From contig OY759214.1 in NCBI GenBank assembly GCA_963662175.1, forward strand, positions 77,202,037 to 77,266,036: a DNA stretch of 64,000 nucleotides, read 5' to 3'. A program made the translations under genes and the position numbers. This stretch comes from Aradus depressus. Taxonomy: Eukaryota; Arthropoda; Insecta; Hemiptera; Aradidae. The notes beneath the pieces are model-generated. The model was not told the origin of the DNA. It did no database searches and saw nothing but the letters and a program-made list of their open reading frames with translations. Numbering within the stretch: position 1 is the stretch's first letter; every line of letters starts with the position of its first letter. This document shows positions 29,951 through 42,932 of this stretch, piece by piece.

Positions 29951-32900
29951 TCAGTTAACAAATATTAAATCTATAAACCGTTAAAAAGCAAGAAATTTGA
30001 AGAATGGAGTCTACCGAGCTCAGGATCGCCACTTAGAAATCTAGCTGAGGCACTTAGGTCAGATGTTTTAATCGGGAAGTTAAAAATAACTTTGAGCACT
30101 TCGTCCTTCGGATGGGACATTAAGCGATGATCCAGGGCTTTTTCGAATGTGAGGTACTCGATAATGAGACGTATGTTATGTAAATAAACCTGGGTAGGTC
30201 AATTTCCACTTAGGTTGAAAGCCTTGAGCACGTCGTCCTTCGGATGGGACTTTCCGGATATATCTGAATCTGTAGTATCAGTTTTAACAATTATTAAGCC
30301 TATAAACCGTAAAATAGCGCGAATTTTTTGAAAAACGTTTTCATTTTGATTTTTGTGTGGGGTTCAGATAATCCGGTCGTTCTCTATCAGTTTTAACAAA
30401 TATTTAATCTATAAACCGTTAAAAAGCGAGAAATTTGAAGAATGGAGTCTACCGAGCTCAGGATCGCCACTTACAAATCTAGCTGAGGCAATTAGGTCAG
30501 ATGTTTTAATCGGGAAGTGAAAAATAACTATGAGCACGTCGTCCTTCGGATGGGACTTTAAGCGATGTTCCAGGACTTTTTCGAATGTGAGGTACTCGAT
30601 AATGAGACGTATGTTATGTAAATAAACCTGGGAAGGTGAAATTTCACTTGGGTTGAAAATAGCCTTGAGCACGTCGTCCTTCGGATGGGACTTTCCGGAT
30701 AAATCTGAATCTGTCGTATCAGTTTTAACAATTATTAAGCCTATAAACCGTTAAATAGCGCAAATGTTTTGAAAAACATTTTTATTTTGATTTTTGTGTA
30801 GGATTCAGATAATCCGGTCGTTCTCTATCAGTTTTAACAAATATTAAATCTATAAACCGTTAAAAAGCGAGAAATTTGAAGAATGGAGTCTACCGAGCTC
30901 AGGATCGCCACTTAGAAATCTAGTTGAGGCACTTAGGTCAGATGTTTCAATCGGGAAGTTAAAAAACACTTTGAGCACGTCGTCCTTCGGATGGGACTTT
31001 AAGCGATGATCCAGGGCTTTTTCGAATGTGAGGTACTCGATAATGAGACGTATGTTATGTAAATAAACCTGGGTAGGTGAAATATCACTTAGGTTGAAAA
31101 TAGCCTTGAGCACGTCGTCCTTCGGATGGGACTTTTCGGATATATCTGAATCTCTCGTATCAGTTTTAACAATTATTAAGCCTATAAACCGTTAAATAGC
31201 GCACATTTTTTGAAAAACATTTTTATTTTGATTTTTGTGTAGGATTCAGATAATCCGGTCGTTCTCTATCAGTTTCAACAAATATTAAATCTATAAACCG
31301 TTAAAAAGCGAGAAATTTGAAGAATGGAGTCTACCGAGCTCAGGATCGCCACTTAGAAATCTAGCTGAGGCACTTAGGTCAGATGTTTCAATCGGGAAGT
31401 TAAAAAACACTTTGAACACGTCGTCCTTCGGATGGGACTTTAAGCGATGATCCAGGGCTTTTTCGAATGTGAGGTACTCGATAATGAGACGTATGTTATG
31501 TAAATAAACCTGGTTAGGTGAAATTTCACTTAGGTTGAAAATAGCCTTGAGCACGTCGTCCGTCGGATGGGACTTTTCGGATATATCTGATTCTGTCGTA
31601 TCAGTTTTAACAATTATTAAGCCTATAAACCGTTAAATAGCGTGAATTTTTTGAAAAACATTTTTATTTTGATTTTTGTGTAGGATTCAGATAATCCGGT
31701 CGTTCTCTATCAGTTTTAACAAATATTAAATCTATAAACCGTTAAAAAGCGAGAAATTTCAAGAATGGAGTCTACCGACCTCAGGATCGCCACTTAGAAA
31801 TCTAGTTGAGGCACTTAGGTCAGATGTTTTAATCGGGAAGCTAAAAATAACTTTGAGCACGTCGTCCTTCGGATGGGACATTAAGCAATGATCCAGGGCT
31901 TTTTCGAATGTGAGGTACTCGATAATGAGACGTATGTTATGTAAATAAACCTGGGTAGGTGAAATTTCACTTAGGTTGAAAATAGCCTTGAGCACGTCGT
32001 CCTTCGGATGGGACTTTCCGGATAAATCTGAATCTGTCGTATCAGTTTTAACAATTATTAAGCCTATAAACCGTTAAATAGCGCAAATTTTTTGAAAAAC
32101 ATTTTTATTTTGATTTTTGTGTAGGATTCAGATAATCCGGTCGTTCTCTATCAGTTTTAACAAATATTAAATCTATAAACCGTTAAAAAGCGAGAAATTT
32201 CAAGAATGGAGTCTACCGAGCTCAGGATCGCCACTTAGAAATCTAGTTGAGGCACTTAGGTCAGATGTTTCAATCGGGAAGTTAAAAAACACTTTGAGCA
32301 CGTCGTCCTTCGGATGGGACTTTCCGGATAAATCTGAATCTGTCGTATCAGTTTTAACAATTATTAAGCCTATAAACCGTTAAATAGCGCAAATTTTTTG
32401 AAAAACGTTTTCATTTTGATTTTTGTGTGGGGTTCAGATAATCCGGTCGTTCTCTATCAGTTTTAACAAATATTTAATCTATAAACCGTTAAAAAGCGAG
32501 AAATTTGAAGAATGGAGTCTACCGAGCTCAGGATCGCCACTTACAAATCTAGCTGAGGCACTTAGGTCAGATGTTTTAATCGGGAAGTGAAAAATAACTA
32601 TGAGCACGTCGTCCTTCGGATGGGACTTTAAGCTATGTTCCAGGACTTTTTCGAATGTGAGGTACTCGATAATGAGACGTATGTTATGTAAATAAACCTG
32701 GGAAGGTGAAATTTCACTTGGGTTGAAAATAGCCTTGAGCACGTCGTCCTTCGGATGGGACTTTCCGGATAAATCTGAATCTGTCGTATCAGTTTTAACA
32801 ATTATTAAGCCTATAAACCGTTAAATAGCGCAAATGTTTTGAAAAACATTTTTATTTTGATTTTTGTGTAGGATTCAGATAATCCGGTCGTTCTCTATCA

Positions 32901-35900
32901 GTTTTAACAAATATTAAATCTATAAACCGTTAAAAAGCGAGAAATTTGAAGAATGGAGTCTACCGAGCTCAGGATCGCCACTTAGAAATCTAGTTGAGGC
33001 ACTTAGGTCAGATGTTTCAATCGGGAAGTTAAAAAACACTTTGAGCACGTCGTCCTTCGGATGGGACTTTAAGCGATGATCCAGGGCTTTTTCGAATGTG
33101 AGGTACTCGATAATGAGACGTATGTTATGTAAATAAACCTGGGTAGGTGAAATATCACTTAGGTTGAAAATAGCCTAGAGCACGTCGTCCTTCGGATGGG
33201 ACTTTTCGGATATATCTGAATCTCTCGTATCAGTTTTAACAATTATTAAGCCTATAAACCGTTAAATAGCGCACATTTTTTGAAAAACATTTTTATTTTG
33301 ATTTTTGTGTAGGATTCAGATAATCCGGTCGTTCTCTATCAGTTTCAACAAATATTAAATCTATAAACCGTTAAAAAGCGAGAAATTTGAAGAATGGAGT
33401 CTACCGAGCTAAGGATCGCCACTTAGAAATCTAGCTGAGGCACTTAGGTCAGATGTTTCAATCGGGAAGTTAAAAAACACTTTGAACACGTCGTCCTTCG
33501 GATGGGACTTTAAGCGATGATCCAGGGCTTTTTCGAATGTGAGGTACTCGATAATGAGACGTATGTTATGTAAATAAACCTGGTTAGGTGAAATTTCACT
33601 TAGGTTGAAAATAGCCTTGAGCACGTCGTCCGTCGGATGGGACTTTTCGGATATATCTGATTCTGTCGTATCAGTTTTAACAATTATTAAGCCTATAAAC
33701 CGTTAAATAGCGTGAATTTTTTGAAAAACATTTTTATTTTGATTTTTGTGTAGGATTCAGATAATCCGGTCGTTCTCTATCAGTTTTAACAAATATTAAA
33801 TCTATAAACCGTTAAAAAGCGAGAAATTTCAAGAATGGAGTCTACCGACCTCAGGATCGCCACTTAGAAATCTAGTTGAGGCACTTAGGTCAGATGTTTT
33901 AATCGGGAAGCTAAAAATAACTTTGAGCACGTCGTCCTTCGGATGGGACATTAAGCAATGATCCAGGGCTTTTTCGAATGTGAGGTACTCGATAATGAGA
34001 CGTATGTTATGTAAATAAACCTGGGTAGGTGAAATTTCACTTAGGTTGAAAATAGCCTTGAGCACGTCGTCCTTCGGATGGGACTTTCCGGATAAATCTG
34101 AATCTGTCGTATCAGTTTTAACAATTATTAAGCCTATAAACCGTTAAATAGCGCAAATTTTTTGAAAAACATTTTTATTTTGATTTTTGTGTAGGATTCA
34201 GATAATCCGGTCGTTCTCTATCAGTTTTAACAAATATTAAATCTATAAACCGTTAAAAAGCGAGAAATTTCAAGAATGGAGTCTACCGAGCTCAGGATCG
34301 CCACTTAGAAATCTAGTTGAGGCACTTAGGTCAGATGTTTCAATCGGGAAGTTAAAAAACACTTTGAGCACGTCGTCCTTCGGATGGGACATTAAGCAAT
34401 GATCCAGGGCTTTTTCGAATGTGAGGTACTCGATAATGAGACGTATGTTATGTAAATAAACCTGGGTAGGTGAAATTTCACTTAGGTTGAAAATAGCCTT
34501 GAGCACGTCGTCCTTCGGATGGGACTTTCCGGATAAATCTGAATCTGTCGTATCAGTTTTAACAATTATTAAGCCTATAAACCGTTAAATAGCGCAAATT
34601 TTTTGAAAAACATTTTTATTTTGATTTTTGTGTAGGATTCAGATAATCCGGTCGTTCTCTATCAGTTTTAACAAATATTAAATCTATAAACCGTTAAAAA
34701 GCGAGAAATTTCAAGAATGGAGTCTACCGAGCTCAGGATCGCCACTTAGAAATCTAGTTGAGGCACTTAGGTCAGATGTTTCAATCGGGAAGTTAAAAAA
34801 CACTTTGAGCACGTCGTCCTTCGGATGGGACTTTAAGCGATGATCCAGGGCTTTTTCGAATGTGAGGTACTCGATAATGAGACGTATGTTATGTAAATAA
34901 ACCTGGGTAGGTGAAATATCACTTAGGTTGAAAATAGCCTTGAGCACGTCGTCCTTCGGATGGGACTTTCCGGATAAATCTGAATCTGTCGTATCAGTTT
35001 TAACAATTATTAAGCCTATAAACCGTTAAATAGCGCAAATTTTTTGAAAAACATTTTTATTTTGATTTTTGTGTAGGATTCAAATAATCCGGTCGTTCTC
35101 TATCAGTTTTAACAAATATTAAATCTATAAACCGTTAAAAAGCGAGAAATTTCAAGAATGGAGTCTACCGAGCTCAGGATCGCCACTTAGAAATCTAGTT
35201 GAGGCACTTAGGTCAGATGTTTCAATCGGGAAGTTAAAAAACACTTTGAGCACGTCGTCCTTCGGATGGGACATTAAGCAATGATCCAGGGCTTTTTCGA
35301 ATGTGAGGTACTCGATAATGAGACGTATGTTATGTAAATAAACCTGGGTAGGTGAAATTTCACTTAGGTTGAAAATAGCCTTGAGCACGTCGTCCTTCGG
35401 ATGGGACTTTCCGGATAAATCTGAATCTGTCGTATCAGTTTTAACAATTATTAAGCCTATAAACCGTTAAATAGCGCAAATTTTTTGAAAAACATTTTTA
35501 TTTTGATTTTTGTGTAGGATTCAGATAATCCGGTCGTTCTCTATCAGTTTTAACAAATATTAAATCTATAAACCGTTAAAAAGCGAGAAATTTCAAGAAT
35601 GGAGTCTACCGAGCTCAGGATCGCCACTTAGAAATCTAGTTGAGGCACTTAGGTCAGATGTTTCAATCGGGAAGTTAAAAAACACTTTGAGCACGTCGTC
35701 CTTCGGATGGGACTTTAAGCGATGATCCAGGGCTTTTTCGAATGTGAGGTACTCGATAATGAGACGTATGTTATGTAAATAAACCTGGGTAGGTGAAATA
35801 TCACTTAGGTTGAAAATAGCCTTGAGCACGTCGTCCTTCGGATGGGACTTTCCGGATAAATCTGAATCTGTCGTATCAGTTTTAACAATTATTAAGCCTA

Positions 35901-38216
35901 TAAACCGTTAAATAGCGCAAATTTTTTGAAAAACATTTTTATTTTGATTTTTGTGTAGGATTCAAATAATCCGGTCGTTCTCTATCAGTTTTAACAAATA
36001 TTAAATCTATAAACCGTTAAAAAGCGAGAAATTTCAAGAATGGAGTCTACCGAGCTCAGGATCGCCACTTAGAAATCTAGCTGAGGCACTTAGGTCAGAT
36101 GTTTCAATCGGGAAGTTAAAAAACACTTTGAGCACGTCGTCCTTCGGATGGGACTTTAAGCGATGATCCAGGGCTTTTTCGAATGTGAGGTACTCGATAA
36201 TGAGACGTATGTTATGTAAATAAACCTGGTTAGGTGAAATTTCACTTAGGTTGAAAATAGCCTTGAGCACGTCGTCCGTCGGATGGGACTTTTCGGATAT
36301 ATCTGATTCTGTCGTATCAGTTTTAACAATTATTAAGCCTATAAACCGTTAAATAGCGTGAATTTTTTGAAAAACATTTTTATTTTGATTTTTGTGTAGG
36401 ATTCAGATAATCCGCTCGTTCTCTATCAGTTTTAACAAATATTAAATCTATAAACCGTTAAAAAGCGAGAAATTTCAAGAATGGAGTCTACCGACCTCAG
36501 GATCGCCACTTAGAAATCTAGTTGAGGCACTTAGGTCAGATGTTTTAATCGGGAAGCTAAAAATAACTTTGAGCACGTCGTCCTTCGGATGGGACATTAA
36601 GCAATGATCCAGGGCTTTTTCGAATGTGAGGTACTCGATAATGAGACGTATGTTATGTAAATAAACCTGGGTAGGTGAAATTTCACTTAGGTTGAAAATA
36701 GCCTTGAGCACGTCGTCCTTCGGATGGGACTTTCCGGATAAATCTGAATCTGTCGTATCAGTTTTAACAATTATTAAGCCTATAAACCGTTAAATAGCGC
36801 AAATTTTTTGAAAAACATTTTTATTTTGATTTTTGTGTAGGATTCAGATAATCCGGTCGTTCTCTATCAGTTTTAACAAATATTAAATCTATAAACCGTT
36901 AAAAAGCGAGAAATTTCAAGAATGGAGTCTACCGAGCTCAGGATCGCCACTTAGAAATCTAGTTGAGGCACTTAGGTCAGATGTTTCAATCGGGAAGTTA
37001 AAAAACACTTTGAGCACGTCGTCCTTCGGATGGGACTTTAAGCGATGATCCAGGGCTTTTTCGAATGTGAGGTACTCGATAATGAGACGTATGTTATGTA
37101 AATAAACCTGGGTAGGTGAAATATCACTTAGGTTGAAAATAGCCTTGAGCACGTCGTCCTTCGGATGGGACTTTCCGGATAAATCTGAATCTGTCGTATC
37201 AGTTTTAACAATTATTAAGCCTATAAACCGTTAAATAGCGCAAATTTTTTGAAAAACATTTTTATTTTGATTTTTGTGTAGGATTCAAATAATCCGGTCG
37301 TTCTCTATCAGTTTTAACAAATATTAAATCTATAAACCGTTAAAAAGCGAGAAATTTCAAGAATGGAGTCTACCGAGCTCAGGATCGCCACTTAGAAATC
37401 TAGCTGAGGCACTTAGGTCAGATGTTTCAATCGGGAAGTTAAAAAACACTTTGAGCACGTCGTCCTTCGGATGGGACTTTAAGCGATGATCCAGGTCTTT
37501 TTCGAATGTGAGGTACTCGATAATGAGACGTATGTTATGTAAATAAACCTGGTTAGGTGAAATATCACTTAGGTTGAAAATAGCCTTGAGCACGTCGTCC
37601 TTCGGATGGGACTTTCCGGATAAATCTGAATCTGTCGTATCAGTTTTAACAATTATTAAGCCTATAAACCGTTAAATAGCGCAAATTTTTTGAAAAACAT
37701 TTTTATTTTGATTTTTGTGTAGGATTCAAATAATCCGGTCGTTCTCTATCAGTTTTAACAAATATTAAATCTATAAACCGTTAAAAAGCGAGAAATTTCA
37801 AGAATGGAGTCTACCGAGCTCAGGATCGCCACTTAGAAATCTAGCTGAGGCACTTAGGTCAGATGTTTCAATCGGGAAGTTAAAAAACACTTTGAGCACG
37901 TCGTCCTTCGGATGGGACTTTAAGCGATGATCCAGGGCTTTTTCGAATGTGAGGTACTCGATAATGAGACGTATGTTATGTAAATAAACCTGGTTAGGTG
38001 AAATTTCACTTAGGTTGAAAATAGCCTTGAGCACGTCGTCCGTCGGATGGGACTTTTCGGATATATCTGATTCTGTCGTATCAGTTTTAACAATTATTAA
38101 GCCTATAAACCGTTAAATAGCGTGAATTTTTTGAAAAACATTTTTATTTTGATTTTTGTGTAGGATTCAGATAATCCGGTCGTTCTCTATCAGTTTTAAC
38201 AAATATTAAATCTATA
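29951..38216. repeat. 441-bp satellite array, 19 monomers
   Basis: GAATGGAGTCTACCGA marks monomers at 30003, 30441, 30882, 31323, 31764, 32204, 32510 and then every 441 bp to 37802. One monomer (32204) is only 306 bp. Each monomer carries a SINE-like core (GAGCACGTCGTCCTTCGGAT, GAGGTACTCGATAATGAGAC, CCTGGGTAGGTGAAATTT) and repeats the GAGCACGTCGTCCTTCGGAT motif 135 bp later. Since 441 is 147 codons, a 78-87-codon minus-strand frame recurs in nearly every monomer. Higher-order structure is present: 30441-32509 recurs at 32510-34579 (about 2069 bp apart), an 882-bp dimer is repeated at 34274/35156, and 33833 recurs at 36479. Confidence 0.95.
32204..32509. repeat. deleted satellite monomer (306 bp)
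   Basis: It lacks exactly 135 bp, the distance between the two internal copies of the GAGCACGTCGTCCTTCGGAT motif. The junction keeps a single copy, so deletion by recombination between the two is the simple explanation. Confidence 0.85.
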
Positions 38217-38339
38217 GCAGTTATACCCGGCGTTGCCCGGGGAACTTTGATTTTTCTCCCAATATCTTCTATAACGCTATTCAGTTCCTCGACAGTACAT
38301 TCATGATGTTATAATTTTCAATTATTCATACGGAATAAG

Positions 38340-39420
38340 GCTTATAGTCCTTCAGCTGTTCTAACGCTAGTAAGTTTTTAGGACCCCTGGGCACCACAGC
38401 TAGTATGCGCCTTTCAACGGCGGAAGCCACACCTAGTGAATACTTAGCATCGCTGGACGTCCTAGTCAGTGCGTACTTAAGAACGTTTGTGACCACAGCT
38501 AGTATGTGGCTTGCAACGCTGAGCACCACAGCTAGTACGTAGTTGGGAATGCTGGGCATCATAGCTAGTATGTGCCTTGCGACGGCGGACCCAACAGCTA
38601 GTACGTAGTTAGGAACGCTGGTCACCACAGCTAGTATGTGCCTCGCAACAGCGGACCCCACAGCTAGTACGAAGTTAGGAACGCTGGGCATCACAGCTAT
38701 TAAGTGCCTTGCAACAGCAGACCCCACAGCTAGTATGTAGTTAAATACGCTGGGCATTACAGTTAGTAAGTGCTTTGCAACAGCGAACTTCACAGCTAGT
38801 ACATAGTTAGGAACGCTGGGCACTACAGCTAGTAAATGCCTTGCAACAACGGACCCCACAGCTAGTACGAAGTTAGGAACGCTGGGCACTACAGCTAGTA
38901 AATGCCTTGCAACAACGGACCCCACAGCTAGTACGATATTAGGAACCCTGGGCATCACAGCTAGTATGCTTTTGCAACGACGGACCCCACAGCTAGTACG
39001 TTTTTAGGAACGCTGGGCCCTACAGGTAGTAGGTGCCTTGCAACTGCGAACCCCACAGATAGTATGTAGTTAGAACCACAGGGCATCACAGCTAGTATGA
39101 GTTTTGCAACGGCGGACCCCACAGCTAGTACCTACGAGTGAAATACGCTGGGCCACACTGCTAGCGCCTTGCAACAGCAGACCCCACAGCTAGTACGTAA
39201 TTAGGAACGCTGGGCATCACAGCTAGTAAATGTCTTATAGGTGCCTTGCAACAGCGAACCCCACAGCCAGTACATAGTTAGGAACGCTGGGGCTGAGCAC
39301 TACAGCTAGTAAGTACCTTGCAACAGCGGACCCCACAGCTAGTACGCTAGTAGGAACGCTGGACATCACAGCTAGTAAATGTCTTGCAACAGTGAACCCC
39401 ACAGCGAATACATAGTTACT
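38340..39420. repeat. 66-bp tandem array in E2 (about 16 units)
   Basis: Same unit as at 27365-28550; units are more diverged after 38990. Confidence 0.85.
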
Positions 39421-39424
39421 ACTA

Positions 39425-40330
39425 CTACATGTGAAATTCATGACAATCCGATTCATGACAATACGATCAACCGTTAATGAGCTAGCTCTATATTTATATT
39501 TAGTCCCCCCCCCCTCAACCCCGCCACCCGTTCAAAACTTCGGGACGCCACACTCCTTATTTTTCTATTTGGCCTTCAGGAATAATATATGCGAAATTTC
39601 GTGACAATACGACCAACAGTTAATGAGCTAACTCTATATGTATATTTAGCCCCCCCCCACAACCCTCCTTCCTGTTCAAAATTTTGGGCCGTCACACACC
39701 TAATATTTCTATTTGACCTTTAGGAATACTACATGTGAAATTTCATGACAATTCGACCATTAGTTAATGAGTTAGCACTATTTATATACGTAGGCCCCCC
39801 TTACAACCCCCCCTCCCGATCAAAACTTTGGAACGCCACACACCTTATTTTTCTATTTGGCCTTCAGGAATACTCCATGTGAAATTTCGTGACAATCCGA
39901 CCAACCGTTGAAGAGTTAGCTCTATATTTATACTTAGGCCCCCCACAACCCCCCCTCCCGTTCAAAACTTTGGGACGCCACACACCTTTTTTTGCTATTT
40001 GGCTTTTAAAAATACTACATGTGAAATTTCATGACGATTCGCCCATTAGTTAATGAGTTAGCTCTATATTTATACTTAGGCCACCCCACAACCCCCCCTC
40101 CCGTTCAATACTTTGGGACGCCACACACCTTTATTTCCTATTTGGCTTTTAAAAATACTACATGTGTAATTTCATGACGATTCGCCCATTAGTTAATGAG
40201 TTAGCTCTATATTTATACTTAGGCCCCCCCACTACCCCCCCTCCCGTTCAAAACTTTGGGACGCCACACACCTTTTTTTCCTATTTGGCTTTTAAAAATA
40301 CTACATGTGAAATTTCGTGACAATGCGACC
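39425..40330. repeat. 143-bp tandem array in E2
   Basis: Same unit as 28676-29715, about six copies. Confidence 0.8.
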
Positions 40331-40403
40331 AACCGTAATGAGGTAGCACTATTTATATACTACAAACAAACAAACCCCGTTTCAGCTTTATTAATATAGA
40401 TTA

Positions 40404-40620
40404 CTTCATGAGACAGTTAACGTATAAAGTCATGAGACAATTAACGTACAGCTGGAGAAGTAAAAATATAAGGTTGGCAGGATGAAGAGGCTGAATATAA
40501 AACTAACTTACACAGATACATATAAACATATTTCTTGGATTTATGCCTATCAAAATGTATATATTCTTTATTACTTCATGAGACAATTAACGTAATAAAG
40601 TCATGAGACAATTAACGTAG
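40404..40620 (+). repeat. flanking repeat F, copy 2 and partial third
   Basis: TTACTTCATGAGACA-TTAACGTA occurs at 40401, 40424 (as TAAAGTCATGAGACAATTAA), 40571 and 40598, and the F unit lies at 40424-40570. It is the partner of 27078-27220. Confidence 0.7.
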
Positions 40621-41360
40621 AGCTTTTATTATACAGCTTATATTAACTCAAAAATATAGCTCAATAATTAGCGAATTAATTTAATATCAATAAGAAATTT
40701 AGTTTGATTCAGAAATCCTTGAGTAAGAATTATTAATTTTCCATATTCATTTTCAACCGAATCGATGAATAGCTTTCAGACGGAGGGCGAGAAATCGCAT
40801 TGGGGATGTTGAATTGTCACCGGAATTAACATAAAAAAAACTCCAACTTTAATGACTACGAATTTGTTGACATTAACGTGTGTGTAGGTGTGAACACGAT
40901 TTATATATTATATACAGTTGACTCGGCTTAATTGGGACACAACGGTGAACAGTATTTTGTCCCAATAATCCGGATGTCACAATAAACCGGAGATCATGAA
41001 TAAACCCAAAGAAAAACATCCTATTGACTGGTGCTTACTCACAAACATGTGCATTTATTACAGGGGTTTAAATAAAACAATACATAATCAATAAAACAAA
41101 ATGTCAATTTATTATATAGGTAGACATATAATATGTATATATTATTTATATTTACATATGTAATTAAGTATGTATGAAAAAAATAAGAATAATAAAAAAT
41201 TTTAATTGACAGCATTAACAAAATTGGCTCACGTGATCTGCGGGCGTCTAAAGGACTTCCCTCACTCCCTTTTTGGTCGATTCAGTTTCGTGCTTCTGGC
41301 TAAGAAACGGGGAGAAATGTATTTATTTCATCTTTTGACTGCTGTCTGTGCTGCAGTTAG
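40621..41360. other. unassigned stretch with a pogo-like end
   Basis: At 40912-40942, TATACAGTTGACTCGGCTTA then ATTGGGAC resembles a pogo/Tigger terminal repeat. No matching right end was found. Confidence 0.35.
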
Positions 41361-41720
41361 TTAGGGCGAATGTAGCTCAGAGTTAGCGTGCTTGCTTACA
41401 GGACTAGATCGCGGGTTCGAAACTCAGCCGAGGGCCTTAGGCTTTATATCTGGGTGGTAAAAAAAATCTTGAGCACACCATCCTTCAGGTGGGACATTAA
41501 GCGATGGTCCCCAGCACGTATGATATCAGACCAAGACCCTAAACCTTAGGTGAATACAAATTTAGGGTAGGCGAAATTTAGATCACCCACAGTAGAGTCG
41601 GGCTTATGTCCACCAGAGCGTCGAATGAGATTTTTGGTAGAAGGCGATATGTGATCATTGGTAGTAGGGTATATGAGCTCTTTTTAAAACTGGGGTATAA
41701 GTCACAATAATTTGAAATAG
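41361..41720 (+). mobile_element. tRNA-derived SINE, most complete copy
   Basis: The tRNA-like head (41365-41433) has an A-box-like TAGCTCAGAGTTAGCG and a B-box GGTTCGAAACT. The body then reads ATCTGGGTGGTAAAAAAAAT, CTTGAGCACACCATCCTTCA, GTGGGACATTAAGCGATGGT, GAGTCGGGCTTATGTCCACC and a tail with TAAGTCACAATAATTT. An internal RNA polymerase III promoter from the A and B boxes is expected. The arms of the tRNA-like part do not pair well, so it is not a tRNA gene. Confidence 0.8.
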
Positions 41721-42049
41721 CCAAATACATCCTCATCCTATGATCGCAGAATAGTTTCACAATTCTACTGGAAAAATCTCTTCCCTCTAAAATTCCAACA
41801 TACTATAGTAATTTCTCTGGACAAAACATTATACCACAGCTAGTCATAAATTTTTAGAGCAGCAATATAGTTTCATAATTAGTCACATATCATAATTAAA
41901 GTAATGAAAAGTGGACATGTGCTTAGTTAAAAGACTGGCCATTCAAATTATAAATTCTTGTCTAGAGCTCATAAAATTTTGCCGCATACTAGATTCTCTA
42001 CCTCTTTAACAAGTTACACTATGCGGCAAAGAAAACAAATGTTGGTTAA

Positions 42050-42272
42050 TTAGAAATTTGAATTCAGGGGTCGCAGCCAACCAATCTTTTCAACACTCTT
42101 CTCTGCTCTTGGTTACCCTAACAGTTCCTACCTCTAGATTCCAAATATGAAAACAAAATCGGACAAATGCAAACTATACTTGCACAATTATACCCAAGGG
42201 CATCGTTAAGGTTGCGAACCCGTGATCTTGAGCTCAGTAAACAAGTACACTACCTCTGAACCGGCGTCCTCT
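42050..42272 (-). mobile_element. second tRNA-derived SINE, minus orientation
   Basis: On the minus strand the head reads CGCCGGTTCAGAGGTAGTGT, a middle with ACTGAGCTCAAGATCACGGG and a B-box-like GGGTTCGCAACC. The body downstream differs from the other SINE family. Confidence 0.5.
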
Positions 42273-42713
42273 CTCTAATGATATCTTAAAATGGGACCGC
42301 GTTGTACTCATCCCTCTTGAAAATTATAGTTGTCTGAAAATTGTTCTGTAAAGTACAACTTTCAGAGATGGTCCCTACTTTATGTTACATGACTTTTTTG
42401 AAAACTTTCTTGAAGGGCTCCCAGTTTTGTTGACAGATTGAGCACTCGCTTTAGCAGAGGTAGATATGTCAAACTTTTTATATTCTGAGAAGGAGTGAGA
42501 TTCTTTTAATGAACAATTATAAGTTTAAGAAAAGTAAAGCCTAGTTTAACTTACTGGATTATTCATAGAGAATAACTTCTCTATTTTTAATAAAATAGTT
42601 ATTCCTATTTCTATTTGCAGTCTATCTGTCATATTATTATTTACTTTATAATTTGTTTAACTTTAGTTTATTTATTATATTATATCTTTTTGGTGACGAA
42701 ACCTGGCCGAAGC
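42273..42713. other. unassigned stretch
   Basis: Nothing recognised. Confidence 0.35.
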
Positions 42714-42932
42714 CTTAGTTTATTTTTCTGGGAGATAAAATGAACTTAAACATGAGGTCCTTTGATGGTCCCGAGCCTGTACAATGTCAGGTACTCATTA
42801 AAGACACCCAAGGTGAATAAAAATTTAGAAGAGGCAAAATTTAGGACTCCCATAGTAGAGTCGGGGCTCAAGTCCAGCAGAGTGATGAAAGAGCGCTCTG
42901 TTAGTTAAAGCCCGGGGATGAGTCTAGATAAC
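42714..42932 (+). mobile_element. SINE, head-less copy
   Basis: Contains TTTTTCTGGGAGATAAAATG, GATGGTCCCGAGCC, AATGTCAGGTACTCATTAAA, GAGTCGGGGCTCAAGTCCA, GAAAGAGCGCTCTG and AAAGCCCGGGGATGAGTC. Confidence 0.7.

Larger units (their letters stand above)
38217..40403 (+). mobile_element. element E, copy 2
   Basis: Begins GCAGTTATACCCGGCGTTGC inside a satellite monomer (after AAATCTATA) and ends CCCCGTTTCAGCTTTATTAA then TATAGAT. It contains a 66-bp array (38340-39420) and a 143-bp array (39425-40330) as in E1. The 3' end is shorter than that of E1. Confidence 0.6.

Noticed and set aside
29951..38216. CRISPR array or protein-coding tandem genes
   Set aside because: Monomers are contiguous without spacers, and the recurring frame is explained by a 441-bp period divisible by three in a homogenised satellite.
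41365..41433. tRNA gene
   Set aside because: A- and B-box-like runs are present, but the acceptor and T arms do not pair and the sequence continues into a repeated body; it is the SINE head.
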